A stretch of DNA of 64,000 nt from Paenibacillus sp. G2S3 (lineage in GTDB: Bacteria > Bacillota > Bacilli > Paenibacillales > Paenibacillaceae). A program made the position numbers and the translations under genes. The stretch is taken from assembly GCF_030123105.1 (NCBI RefSeq), contig NZ_CP126095.1, positions 4,960,001 to 5,024,000 on the forward strand. The letters run 5' to 3'. Numbering within the stretch: position 1 is the stretch's first letter; every line of letters begins with the position of its first letter. This document shows, piece after piece, positions 55,001 through 63,511 of the stretch. The notes under the pieces are model-generated. The model did not search any database, was not told the DNA's origin, and saw only the letters and a program-made list of their open reading frames with translations.

Positions 55001-58000
55001 CCTACTTTGAAATAAGCCTCCTCCGAAGCATCGTAGAATGGCAGAAACCCCTTGAGCGGGTTAGCAACAGGTGTCTGCGCATACTCCAAGGCATGGGTTC
55101 CAGCCGATGTTGCCCAGTCTGGCTGGCTTGGATGGTCAACTGGAGGATTCTCCGGCCCTTCTCCAGATCCACCTGTTCTGCCCGCTAATGCATATAATCC
55201 AATCTGGTCGATGCTGAGGACATTATCAGCCTGATTGCTAGGAGCGAAGCCAAACTGAATTTGCAGCACTTTGCTCGCGTCGAATGCAGCATCACAGGCA
55301 TCGCAGCCCTGCCACTCGGATTGGGCGAACGCGCTCCAAGGAATTCTCACCATTCCTGTGTAGCCTGGTGGGATCGACAGGGAACCTCCACCAAGAGTGG
55401 TTGACTTCCAGCCTTCTACTGCATTGTAGAACTTGACAACACCCCCAGCCTTTAAAGAGAACTCACCTTTAGGCGCATCGGTTACAAGTGAGATATTCAA
55501 ATCCATAATTTTATTGCTTGATGATGTATGGTTGACCCAGAAGGTGAGTCCATCAAAGGCCGACCAATTCGAATCTGTTCCGGTAAACGCTGCGCGTTTG
55601 ATATTGACCCAATCGGATGCTGCTTTGCCCGGAGGAGGTGCAACAGAGAATTTCATCGCCTGATTGCCATTCGAATAATAAACCTTATCAAGCGAGCGGA
55701 GTGTAGACGGTTCTCCTGATTCCCAGTCTATTCTCCAAACACTCTGCAGAGCGGCATCGTCTGTGTACGATTCGAAATCCTCCAATACTTTATCTGCGCG
55801 ATAGAGCATGATGTCATCAATCGTGATCACGTTATGAACATATCCTGCTGGCGGATATCCGAACTGAAGCCCGGTTACTTCGCTAGGGTCCAATACAGCG
55901 GCGCAATCGGCCTGAACACCATCGCACTGCCAAGCGGATTGTAAGAATTGATCCCAAGGAATTCTTACAACGCCTTTGAAGCCTGCCGGAACATTAAGCG
56001 AGCCTCCATTAAATGACGCAGAATGCCAGCTTCCATCCGTAGCCATCGTCAAGGCTACCCCGCCATCTTTCAGCCCGAACTCTCCACTCGCTACAGGAGT
56101 CTGCAGCGCAACATTTAAGCTGAAATTCTTGTTATCGGTTGTTGTATTGTCTACCCAGAAGCTTAATCCGTCATAAGTGGACCAGTCTCTTAGCTCCGCA
56201 GGGATAGCATGAATAATATTCGACCACTCCGAATCCGGGATTGCGACCGAAAGCTTGAGACCCTTGCTTCCGCTCGCTTGGCCCAGCGCCCGTGTAACCG
56301 AGCCTGACTTATCGCTCCACGCTTCTGTCCACGCTTGCCCAAGAGCAGCATTATCCGCATAAGCTTCGAAGTTCTCAATCAGCCCTGGTGTTTCTGTACC
56401 ATTACCCGGATTAGTACCAGGGTCAGTTCCAGGTCCAGTACCGGGATCATCATCTGAGTCATACTTATCAGTGAAGTAGATTTCATCAATATATATGGTA
56501 CCTGTAGTATCCCAAGTAGCTTGTGCTATCGCTACACTCCAGATCGTCTGCGATAAATCCACTCCCTGGGCAGGCAAGTCGATAACGATATCTTTATAGC
56601 TGGTTGTTATCGTATCTCCACTGAATTGGCCGAGTGTCTTCGTTACGCCGCCAATACTGACACTAACCTGATTCTCCTCTCCGCCAACGGCTCCTTTCAC
56701 CCGGATGACCAGCTTCCCCGTATCTGAAAGATTCCGGCCGATGTTGGTTTCTAGCCGTGACATATTCTTATACTGCAGGACCAGTGCGCCATCTTCGATA
56801 ACACCTGCACCGTTCCCGTTGGCGAAACCGCTTGAACCGGTCCATTGATTCAGATCATTTTGGGTACTTCCGGACCACGCCCTAGTACCATCATAATCAT
56901 CCACAAGCAGACGTTTTGGCGGCAGAGGGGGTGAAGTTGGAGGTGTTGTTGAATGACTCTCCCCGATCAGCACGGGTCCCAAATTGAGCCACCCTTCTGT
57001 GTCTTGATCCGTATTCGAAAATCTCACCTTCTTCGCCTTATTGCTAATAGCTTCTAACGGATTCACGACCTTCATCACTAAGTAATAATAGCCGTCATTT
57101 AATTCCGGAGCGGCAATAGAGGTATCGAAATAATAGGATTCACCGAATGGGATGTACTGCGGATCACCAGCAAGATTCCACTCGGGATACGTTCTAATTT
57201 GCACAGGCATAACCTTTGTCATATCCCAGGTTGTATCCCACTCTTTAATAAGCTTCCCTGATAAATTCTTTACTCCCAGTTCTACTTTCCAAGGATATGC
57301 GAAGGGAGCAACGCCATTATTCTGAATGGCTACTCCGACCTTAAGCGGAGCACCTTGGGCAACATTATTATAATAGGCGCTCGTCACATTTAGATCGTAG
57401 CCCATCTTTCTCACGCCTGCGGCTACGGCCGGATCATTGGCATTATAGTTGCTGATACCGCCCTGGTTAATCATCCACGTTGCATGAGTCAGTTCAATAT
57501 CATCCATTGCATTATCCACATTAGTGCCGCCACTGAAGAAGCTGTTCTGAATTTCCGGACGTACTTCTCCGCCAACAGATTGCGTGATCCATTTATTTTC
57601 CGAACCAGCCTCCAGCATTTTGGTCAAAAACGAGTAATAGGTTCCGCCCATACTCTCCGGCTGGGTTACACTCTGCAGCGGATCACCTTCCTTATACCCG
57701 AAAGAGTCATCATGGTACCCGATATTGAACTCCGATGCGCCCGGCAAGCCGGGATACCGAACCTCAAGCTTAGTTTGATTGAAAGCTGAATCATAGGTAT
57801 TGAAAATGGTTCCCATAGTTTCAGCACTAGGCATATAGTTCGGCAAACCGTCCGCATCATCCTCATCATAAGGGTAAGTATGCCACTCTCCCCATAGTCC
57901 AACGAGGCCCATATGAATAAATCCGATACGCGGATCTCCGTCATACTTTGCGCCGAAGGCTCGAATAAAGTTCGTCAAATAAGTTACCATAGCCGGGTCA

Positions 58001-58509
58001 TCGTAATCAGGCTCGTCTTGGTCAAACGTATCGTTATGCCGCATGGCAATGCCGCTGTCATGAATAAAATCCGGGATGGCATCCTCTTTTCCCGGATATT
58101 CAAGATACACTCTGATCGCTGCCTGATTCCCTCTTGCCGCAATTGCATTCAATGCCGGTTCCAGACCAGCTTCAAATGTATAGGAGTCAGGACCGTTCAT
58201 CACTGCTTTCAGCGGGACATAATACCATTCCAGGCTGTGGGGGAATGAGGTCTCCGTTTCCCAAGGATAGAAAGGTGCGAACCCCTTGAGCGGATTGTCA
58301 AGCGGACTTGGAGCATACGTCAAATCATGCTTGGTTAGTGCACTATCCACTTCAGGGCTTGGATATGGATTTGAGGGTACACGCGCCTGCTCCGGGTCCG
58401 CATTGACTGTGCCTGCAGCATTCCCAAAGCACGTACTCAGTAACAAAAATACGATGAGCAATACTTTAAATGATGCCTTCCTAGTATATTGTACGGATAA
58501 TGGATTCAT
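52021..58509 (-). CDS. Giant SLH surface protein with two DUF4832-like (TIM-barrel-like) domains
   Basis: The protein (2162 aa) has a signal peptide (about 1-35). The first large domain (about 73-520) contains NPLKGFAPFYPWE, AAIRVYLEYPGK, GFIHMGLVGLWGEWHTYP, VRYPG and NIGYHDDSFG. Three beta-sandwich, CBM-like modules follow (about 528-690, 708-900, 907-1110; LLVDDYDG, LIENFEAY, VLEDFESY). A second copy of the large domain (about 1135-1606: NPLKGFLPFYD, GLIGFWGEWHTYP, DVGYHDDSF), an Ig-like domain (about 1610-1695) and a Pro/Thr-rich linker come next. Then comes another domain, and three SLH repeats (about 1973-2162). WGEWHTYP is the DUF4874/DUF4832 pattern; an enzymatic role on glycans is suspected but unproven. 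GGAGG lies before the ATG. It is next to the YesMN-type sensor operon and the importer. Confidence 0.85.
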   Translation of the reverse strand: MNPLSVQYTRKASFKVLLIVFLLLSTCFGNAAGTVNADPEQARVPSNPYPSPEVDSALTKHDLTYAPSPLDNPLKGFAPFYPWETETSFPHSLEWYYVPLKAVMNGPDSYTFEAGLEPALNAIAARGNQAAIRVYLEYPGKEDAIPDFIHDSGIAMRHNDTFDQDEPDYDDPAMVTYLTNFIRAFGAKYDGDPRIGFIHMGLVGLWGEWHTYPYDEDDADGLPNYMPSAETMGTIFNTYDSAFNQTKLEVRYPGLPGASEFNIGYHDDSFGYKEGDPLQSVTQPESMGGTYYSFLTKMLEAGSENKWITQSVGGEVRPEIQNSFFSGGTNVDNAMDDIELTHATWMINQGGISNYNANDPAVAAGVRKMGYDLNVTSAYYNNVAQGAPLKVGVAIQNNGVAPFAYPWKVELGVKNLSGKLIKEWDTTWDMTKVMPVQIRTYPEWNLAGDPQYIPFGESYYFDTSIAAPELNDGYYYLVMKVVNPLEAISNKAKKVRFSNTDQDTEGWLNLGPVLIGESHSTTPPTSPPLPPKRLLVDDYDGTRAWSGSTQNDLNQWTGSSGFANGNGAGVIEDGALVLQYKNMSRLETNIGRNLSDTGKLVIRVKGAVGGEENQVSVSIGGVTKTLGQFSGDTITTSYKDIVIDLPAQGVDLSQTIWSVAIAQATWDTTGTIYIDEIYFTDKYDSDDDPGTGPGTDPGTNPGNGTETPGLIENFEAYADNAALGQAWTEAWSDKSGSVTRALGQASGSKGLKLSVAIPDSEWSNIIHAIPAELRDWSTYDGLSFWVDNTTTDNKNFSLNVALQTPVASGEFGLKDGGVALTMATDGSWHSASFNGGSLNVPAGFKGVVRIPWDQFLQSAWQCDGVQADCAAVLDPSEVTGLQFGYPPAGYVHNVITIDDIMLYRADKVLEDFESYTDDAALQSVWRIDWESGEPSTLRSLDKVYYSNGNQAMKFSVAPPPGKAASDWVNIKRAAFTGTDSNWSAFDGLTFWVNHTSSSNKIMDLNISLVTDAPKGEFSLKAGGVVKFYNAVEGWKSTTLGGGSLSIPPGYTGMVRIPWSAFAQSEWQGCDACDAAFDASKVLQIQFGFAPSNQADNVLSIDQIGLYALAGRTGGSGEGPENPPVDHPSQPDWATSAGTHALEYAQTPVANPLKGFLPFYDASEEAYFKVGDDWRDRPTQLPYSLEFFYLPLSKLMNNLDDFDWSELDKRLAAVASRGNQSVFRVYLDYPNKPSGIPQFLLDEGLKTYAYDEFDNGKDATSLAPDYNDERLLGALDNFISALGERYDGDPRIGSVMIGLIGFWGEWHTYPYDGNLKSPNLMPTDANLKRVLTAMDNAFDQTQLVLRYPMDNSTLKTRNFDVGYHDDSFAFQTLPPSLGGQGWHFWGRVNDAGATEFWKNNTMGGEMRPEIQVKMWNNDPPKYNEPSTPIEGAQGEDYYTSLGLTHASWLIAQGIFQTPLDAAPLARATEGSRRMGYEYYVPTAYLDASDGKLKVGVELENKGVAPFYYNWKVELAAKSGNDIIKIWKPDWDLKDILPNTNGFDNNKLFVSADNPQLSNGSYEILLRYVNPLEEINADAKTFHFANTEMDESGWLSLGSVEVTNSAAQTSVRVTGLKGNTPEQLQLAPGASKQIDVSVVPAEAGNSRVAWSSADLKVAYVSAAGLLTAVGVGQTVITAKSSDGNLPKSFTVIVTTEPNPPTGGTPTPTPTPTATPTPTPTPIVTPTSAPVSTTPVPATPAPVIQNNGINLELAETTLKRTTNKDGVSETIAAVDVKKLQDAFLALQNNPTAAKSGSVIIKLKSDGGSVKVNIPSSAFAGVVDELSEVSVVIQTDSGSYKVPIKVLDVAALAAKLGVSPADMTISIVIDRVAGSRAELLSEQAGKEGLTLLTPAFDYRILAQANGLSIELDSFGSTYIERTLILPGSVDPQQTTALLFNPDTAALSFVPALLLHNGGTTEAVIKRNGNSIYVVASGTKTFTDLHGHWAQSDIELMASKRIINGVAVNSFLPDNLVTRAEFAAILVRSLGLSSIGKVAAFKDVSTGDWYAGAIAASAEAGIIEGFSDGSFRPGEEITREQMAVMLSRALDYVDKSVPASDGNDTILGKYTDKDSVSSWAKHPVAELLTAQIIQGKSTTIIDPAAHASRAEAAVMIKRLLQYVQFMN

Positions 58510-58580
58510 AGAACCTCCTCGTTAACGCTGTTATCCATCAGTGTGAACGATTTCAGAATGCCAAATAAGAAACTGTCGGT

Positions 58581-59411
58581 TTATCCTTTGTGCGCACTGA
58601 ATGCAATTCCTTCGATAAACTGCTTTTGAAAAATAAAGAAGAGGACGATCATCGGAACTACCGCCATAAAGGCGCCTGCCATCAATACTGGGTAATCCGT
58701 TCCGAACATAGAGACTAGCGTCGCAATACCTGATGACAAAGTCATCTTCTCAGGTGAGCTGTTAATGATAAGTGGCCACTGCAGTTCATTCCATGCCCAC
58801 TGCAATTGAATAATAACAATCGCAACTAAAGCCGACTTAACTAAAGGAAGCATGATATGCCAATAAATTTGAAATGGATTGCAGCCGTCCAATACTGCCG
58901 CTTCTTCCAATTCCTTAGAAATAGTCAGGAAAAATTGCCTTAAAAGAAAAGTAGCGAAAGGACTGATCAGCGAAGTAATCCAGAGGGCAGTAACCGTATT
59001 GACCAAGCCCAAGTCACTCATCATCATATATTGCGGCGTATAAAAAACAGGATTAGGTACCATCATGACCGATATAATCAATGCAAAAAGAAATGAGCTT
59101 CCTGGAAATCTAATCCGTGCAAAGGCATACGCTGCCATCGAACTAAATATAACTGGAAACACGGTTTTCATTAATGCCGTAAAAATTGTATTTAAGTAAT
59201 AATGCGGAAATGCCGATTGCTTGATCGCCTCTATATATCCTCTTAAGCTGGGGGCCTCCGGAAAATAACGGATCGGAATTTGCGTGGCTTCCGTCGTTGT
59301 CTTTAGCGAAGTTAGCACCATCCATATAAATGGAACGAGCATAGCAATAGCGCTAATCATTAGAATGATATGAACAATCGAGTTAATCTTCCGCGCTGAT
59401 GAGATGTGCAC
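58581..59411 (-). CDS. Carbohydrate ABC transporter permease (MalG/AraQ type)
   Basis: GTG at 59411, six bases after AAGGGGGGAG, is chosen over the in-frame ATG at 59447, which has no ribosome site and would overlap the previous gene. The protein (276 aa) has six spans and the EAA loop ELEEAAVLDGCNPFQIYWHIMLPLVKSALVA, ending KQFIEGIAFSAHKG. It is third in the operon binding protein, permease, permease, 17 bp after its partner. The subfamily is the smaller MsmG/UgpE group, different from the LplB/YtcP pairs in the other two importers. It ends 71 bp before the SLH protein gene start. Confidence 0.92.
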   Translation of the reverse strand: MHISSARKINSIVHIILMISAIAMLVPFIWMVLTSLKTTTEATQIPIRYFPEAPSLRGYIEAIKQSAFPHYYLNTIFTALMKTVFPVIFSSMAAYAFARIRFPGSSFLFALIISVMMVPNPVFYTPQYMMMSDLGLVNTVTALWITSLISPFATFLLRQFFLTISKELEEAAVLDGCNPFQIYWHIMLPLVKSALVAIVIIQLQWAWNELQWPLIINSSPEKMTLSSGIATLVSMFGTDYPVLMAGAFMAVVPMIVLFFIFQKQFIEGIAFSAHKG

Positions 59412-59428
59412 TTCTGACTCCCCCCTTC

Positions 59429-60298
59429 TTAGTCGTAGACGACCCATTTTTTTTGCAGAGCAAATTGGATCCCTGTCAGTATGACGTTAATAAACAACAA
59501 TACATTTATAATTGCTGCGCCATAATTAGGATTAAAATATACGAAAGTGTTTTGGTAATAGGCATAAACAAGTGAGCGAACGGATGGAAGTGCTACATTC
59601 GTCTTCCCGATAATCAGATAGATGGAGTCGAAAATTTGCGTTGCTCCAATCAAAAGGATGATGCTCGTGAAAAAAAGTGTTGGTGTCAACATGGGAAGTG
59701 TAATATAGCGAAACTTCCCCATTCTCTTGGCGCCATCAATCTCTGCAGCTTCATAGAGTGATTTAGGTATCCCTTGCAAACCTGCAAGAATCAACAGCAT
59801 ATTCAAGCCAATTGCCCCCCACACGCCAACGATAACCAACACAAACATCGCATAATTGGGATTAGACAACCAGGCTACACGAGTTCCTAATATATGGTTG
59901 ATGAGCCCGAAGTCCTGGGCGAATAAGACGACCCAAACCATCGCTGCCGCTGCAGGCATTGTGACTTGAGGTAAGAAAAACACGACCCGGTAAACGGACA
60001 ATCCTTTAATCTTCGTATTCAGCATTACAGCAAAAAAAGTAGAAAGGGCAAGTGTAATCGGTACAAACAGAACAACATAGTATAAAGTGTTGCGCAGATT
60101 CTGCCAAAACTCTCCGTCATTAAATAACTTCACATAGTTATCAAATCCAACCCAATGATTAACGAGCCCGAAATTCTCCGACTGCTGGAATCCCAGCAGA
60201 ATTGATTGGAGAACCGGCCAACCCCAGAAAACCAATGTGCCTAGGAGAGTCGGCGCGATCATGAAATAAGCCCATACATATCTGCTTCTGGAATTCAA
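59429..60298 (-). CDS. Sugar ABC transporter permease (MalF/UgpA type)
   Basis: The most likely start is TTG at 60298, eight bases after GGGAG; a GTG three codons upstream (60307) abuts that site. The protein (289 aa) has YVWAYFMIAPTLLGTLVFWGWPVLQSI, six spans and the EAA loop SLYEAAEIDGAKRMGKFRYITLPMLTPT. It pairs with the 58581 permease. The 79-bp gap to the binding-protein stop holds a strong hairpin (60320-60350), which may hold down permease expression relative to the binding protein. Confidence 0.92.
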   Translation of the reverse strand: MNSRSRYVWAYFMIAPTLLGTLVFWGWPVLQSILLGFQQSENFGLVNHWVGFDNYVKLFNDGEFWQNLRNTLYYVVLFVPITLALSTFFAVMLNTKIKGLSVYRVVFFLPQVTMPAAAAMVWVVLFAQDFGLINHILGTRVAWLSNPNYAMFVLVIVGVWGAIGLNMLLILAGLQGIPKSLYEAAEIDGAKRMGKFRYITLPMLTPTLFFTSIILLIGATQIFDSIYLIIGKTNVALPSVRSLVYAYYQNTFVYFNPNYGAAIINVLLFINVILTGIQFALQKKWVVYD

Positions 60299-60319
60299 TC
60301 TGACCACTCCCTATTCATC

Positions 60320-60350
60320 GGGAACGTTCCTAATCTCCAAGAACGTTCCC
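60320..60350 (-). promoter_or_regulatory. Intra-operon hairpin between binding protein and permeases
   Basis: GGGAACGTTC and GAACGTTCCC pair around an 11-bp loop. Each arm contains the 10-bp palindrome GGAACGTTCC. No T-run follows, so an mRNA-stabilising or partial-termination role is likely. Confidence 0.6.
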
Positions 60351-60377
60351 TGAATCACTTTATTTTGGATAACTGGC

Positions 60378-61709
60378 TTATTTCGTTTCTTCTATCGCTT
60401 GATTCATCATTTCAGCGACCTTCTTCGCAGCTTCTTCAACCGAAATGGCTCCGCCCCACGCTTGCGACATAATCTCAGGCTCTTTCGCGAACCATACCGG
60501 ATAAGCTAACGAACCACTCGGATACGGAGTCGCATCAGCCACCTGTTCAGTGAATATTTTCAGATTCAAGTGAGGTCTCGAAGTTAGCCACGCATCCTGA
60601 GTGCCATTGAATGCCGGTATAGCCGCACCCATTTCCGCCGTAATTTGCGCTGCTCTTTCAGATCCAAGGAACTTGAGGAATAACCAAGCCTCATCTTTGT
60701 TTTTACCACTTGCGGACATGACATTGCCCAGACCATTAATGATATTAGCTCGTTTCACTTTACCCTTTGGCAATTTAGCCCAATCCCATTTGCCCTTAAT
60801 AATTTCGCTGCTGTCAATGTCGCTGATCCGCCAGGATCCGTCGAAAATCATCGCTAATCTGCCGGACTTGAACATTTCGGTAGCTTCCGTATCCGTCATT
60901 TGCTGATGCGTAGGAGAGGCGCCATCGACAGTCATTTGATACCGGGCCTGCAAAGCTTCAATGGAAGCCGGATCATCGTACCCCGACTTACTCATATCAG
61001 CAGACAAAATACTCCCGCCATTAGCCAATATATCGTTCCAATACCCGGTCTGAGTGTCCATTTTCGCCCCAAAGCCATAGATGCCTTTATCAGGCTGACT
61101 TAATTGCTTGGCAACCTCGGCAAGCTTGGCATAATCCCAAGTATCGTCTGGATAAGGGATCTTAGCTTGATCGAAGAGCTCTTTGTTGTACGCTAAACCG
61201 ATCGTATCAAAATCCTTCGGTATGCCGTAGTTTTCACCATTCAGTGTATATATGGAAGCAAGGTCTGCCGCATAATTATTTAGATCAATTTCTCCAGCCT
61301 GTATCTTGCTTGTGATCGGCTCAATGAATTTACCTGTTGCATATTTGACAAATTGACCACCATGCATCCAGAAAACATCAGGCAGTGTACCGGCAGGAGC
61401 AGCTGCGGACATCTTTGTCCAATAATCACCCCATGGAATAACTTCAACCTTGATCTTGATATTTGGATTTTCTGCCGTAAACTCCTTTGCAATGGCTTCC
61501 ATTGCCGGTTGCTGAATTTTATCCCATATGGAATAGGTAAGCGTTACGTTTTTTTGAGGCTTATCAGTCGCTTTCTCAGCATTACCGGCATTACTTTTCG
61601 GACTATTATCTGCTGTGTTGTTAGTATTGCTGCTGCAGGCAGCTGTGACCAGAGCAAAAACAGTTAAGACAGTTAGCAACAGGAATGAAAACTTGTTTCT
61701 TTTCTTCAT
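60378..61709 (-). CDS. Sugar ABC transporter substrate-binding lipoprotein
   Basis: The protein (443 aa) begins MKKRNKFSFLLLTVLTVF with lipobox VTAAC and a Ser/Asn-rich linker. The body is a standard MalE/UgpB-type cluster (TLTYSIWDKIQQPAMEAIAKEFTAENPNIKIKVE spread over about residues 56-90, WMHGGQFVKYATGKFIEPI, YGIPKDFDTIGLAYNKELF, GRLAMIFDGSWR). GGGGGA lies before the ATG. It is first in the importer operon and divergent from the GH31 gene, suggesting that the imported sugar is that enzyme's substrate. There is no ATPase gene. Confidence 0.92.
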   Translation of the reverse strand: MKKRNKFSFLLLTVLTVFALVTAACSSNTNNTADNSPKSNAGNAEKATDKPQKNVTLTYSIWDKIQQPAMEAIAKEFTAENPNIKIKVEVIPWGDYWTKMSAAAPAGTLPDVFWMHGGQFVKYATGKFIEPITSKIQAGEIDLNNYAADLASIYTLNGENYGIPKDFDTIGLAYNKELFDQAKIPYPDDTWDYAKLAEVAKQLSQPDKGIYGFGAKMDTQTGYWNDILANGGSILSADMSKSGYDDPASIEALQARYQMTVDGASPTHQQMTDTEATEMFKSGRLAMIFDGSWRISDIDSSEIIKGKWDWAKLPKGKVKRANIINGLGNVMSASGKNKDEAWLFLKFLGSERAAQITAEMGAAIPAFNGTQDAWLTSRPHLNLKIFTEQVADATPYPSGSLAYPVWFAKEPEIMSQAWGGAISVEEAAKKVAEMMNQAIEETK

Positions 61710-61866
61710 ATAACATCCCCCTAATTTGTTGTTTAGGCAAAAATTTGCGTAAATATCGACTGCAAATCACTTTGCCTCCTTACATATTGATTTTAATTCA
61801 ATCACACACCCCCTTTAAATGCCTCATTTTAAAGATTTGATGCCTAAATATTAAGATAAAAAAGGT

Positions 61867-61895
61867 TTGCATTGAAATATAGATTAATCCATAAT
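61867..61895 (+). promoter_or_regulatory. Sigma-A-type promoter of the GH31 gene
   Basis: TTGCAT (61867-61872), 17 bp, CATAAT (61890-61895). TTGCGCAA lies just downstream (about 61907-61915), and a related ATTTGCGTAAAT lies in the opposite half of the divergent gap, possible operators. Confidence 0.5.
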
Positions 61896-61947
61896 GTTAG
61901 TAAATAATTGCGCAAATTATTTCATACCTCAGATTGGAGTGTCTGCA

Positions 61948-63486
61948 ATGACAATCACTGTATTGCCTCAAAAAACCGGAGAGTTCTGGTGGGGAGGTGT
62001 TATAAACGAAGGGCATTCAATGCCGTTTGGCGACCAACCACATACACGCGACTTACGTTTTACGGATGACAATCAAGCTTCTCCCTTATTACTCTCTAAT
62101 CTGGGAAGGTATATTTGGTGCGAAGAGCCGTTTGCCTTTTCGTTTAATGAGAGCAGCCTTACCATCGATCACAAACAGAAGCTATGGATTGAAGAAGGAC
62201 ATGAATCCCTTCAAGGCGCGTACCGCCATGCATCTAAAAACCATTTTTCCCCTTCCGGTGTTACACCTGATAAACTAGCCTTCACGGCACCGCAATATTG
62301 TACCTGGGTGGAAATGTTTTACGAACCGACACAGGAAAAACTCCTCAATTACGCAAAATCCATTATTCAAAATGGCATGCCCCCCGGTGTGTTAATCATT
62401 GACGATAACTGGATGCAAGACTATGGAACATGGGACTTTGAAAAGCATCGATTCCCCGACCCCGCTGGAATGATCAAATCCTTACACGAATTAGGGTTTA
62501 AGATCATGCTTTGGGTGTGCCCGTATGTAAGTCCCGATAGTATTAAATTCCGTCAATTACTAGACCTGGGCATCTTGATGAAGCATGCTGATGGCGCCCC
62601 TGTCCTGAGGAGATGGTGGAACGGGTACAGTGCGATCGTTGACTATACAAGTACAGAAGGCTCGGCATGGTTCAGACAGCAGTTAGACAGACTGATTGAA
62701 GATTACGGAGTTGACGGATTCAAGCTCGATGCAGGAGAACCTCTATTACCTGACCTAATGGATGACATTACAAAAGAGGTCGCATGGTCACGTCCTGTTC
62801 GCCCAATGGAAGATTGTGAGTCATATGCCCGATTGGGAATCGGATACGCCCTTAGCGAACTGCGCATGTGCTGGAAACTCGGGGGACAGGCGCTCATTCA
62901 GCGGCAACGCGATAAAACACACACATGGAATGCTGCGACCGGACTGAGAGGACTTATCCCAAATGCTATTGCCCAGGGCCTGATGGGATATGCCTACAAC
63001 TGTCCTGATATGGTAGGCGGAGGGATGGATGGTGACATTAATTCACCCGATTTCCGTTTTGATTCTGAACTTTTTATCCGTTTTGTTCAGTGCTCGGCTT
63101 TATTTCCCGTGATGCAGTTTTCCATGGCGCCCTGGCGGGTTTTGAATGGTGATGAATTGTCCTGGTGTATGGACGCCGTACAGATACGATCGGAGTTAGG
63201 GCCTCTGCTATCCGAGCTTGCCAGCCAAGCTGCTGAGGATGGGCTCCCAATCCTGCGTAGTCTGGAATTCGTTTTCCCGCGTCAAGGTTTCCATACAGTT
63301 CAAGATCAATTCATGGTTGGCGAAGCCATTCTGGTAGCACCAGTCATGAATAAGGGGCAAACAGCTCGAATGATACAATTCCCGAATGGCCAATGGCTGG
63401 GTGATGACGGAAGCATCGTTGAAGGCCCAGTTCAGGTCGAAGTGAGTGTCCCGCTTTCCCGTTTGCCATGGTATCGAAAAATCTAA
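61948..63486 (+). CDS. GH31-family glycosidase
   Basis: ATG at 61948 is eight bases after GGAG; an in-frame ATG at 61894 has no ribosome site. The protein (512 aa, no signal peptide) has the GH31 barrel: GVLIIDDNWMQDYGTWDFEKHRFPDP, LWVCPYVSPDS, DGFKLDAGEP with nucleophile Asp261 and MQFSMAPWR. The acid/base region reads RQRDKTHTW (Asp322) where typical alpha-glucosidases have RxxGDN with W. This places it in a divergent branch that may act on alpha-galactosides or other non-glucose substrates. At 512 aa it is shorter than most GH31. It is divergent from the importer, and an oxidoreductase follows after 25 bp in the same operon. Confidence 0.85.
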   Translation: MTITVLPQKTGEFWWGGVINEGHSMPFGDQPHTRDLRFTDDNQASPLLLSNLGRYIWCEEPFAFSFNESSLTIDHKQKLWIEEGHESLQGAYRHASKNHFSPSGVTPDKLAFTAPQYCTWVEMFYEPTQEKLLNYAKSIIQNGMPPGVLIIDDNWMQDYGTWDFEKHRFPDPAGMIKSLHELGFKIMLWVCPYVSPDSIKFRQLLDLGILMKHADGAPVLRRWWNGYSAIVDYTSTEGSAWFRQQLDRLIEDYGVDGFKLDAGEPLLPDLMDDITKEVAWSRPVRPMEDCESYARLGIGYALSELRMCWKLGGQALIQRQRDKTHTWNAATGLRGLIPNAIAQGLMGYAYNCPDMVGGGMDGDINSPDFRFDSELFIRFVQCSALFPVMQFSMAPWRVLNGDELSWCMDAVQIRSELGPLLSELASQAAEDGLPILRSLEFVFPRQGFHTVQDQFMVGEAILVAPVMNKGQTARMIQFPNGQWLGDDGSIVEGPVQVEVSVPLSRLPWYRKI

Positions 63487-63511
63487 ACACTTATATTCAG
63501 GAGATAATTCT

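Noticed and set aside
58515..58540. GTTAACGCTGTTAT before the giant SLH gene as another cre site
   Set aside because: It lies over or next to the ribosome site and matches the core poorly; kept out of the operator set.
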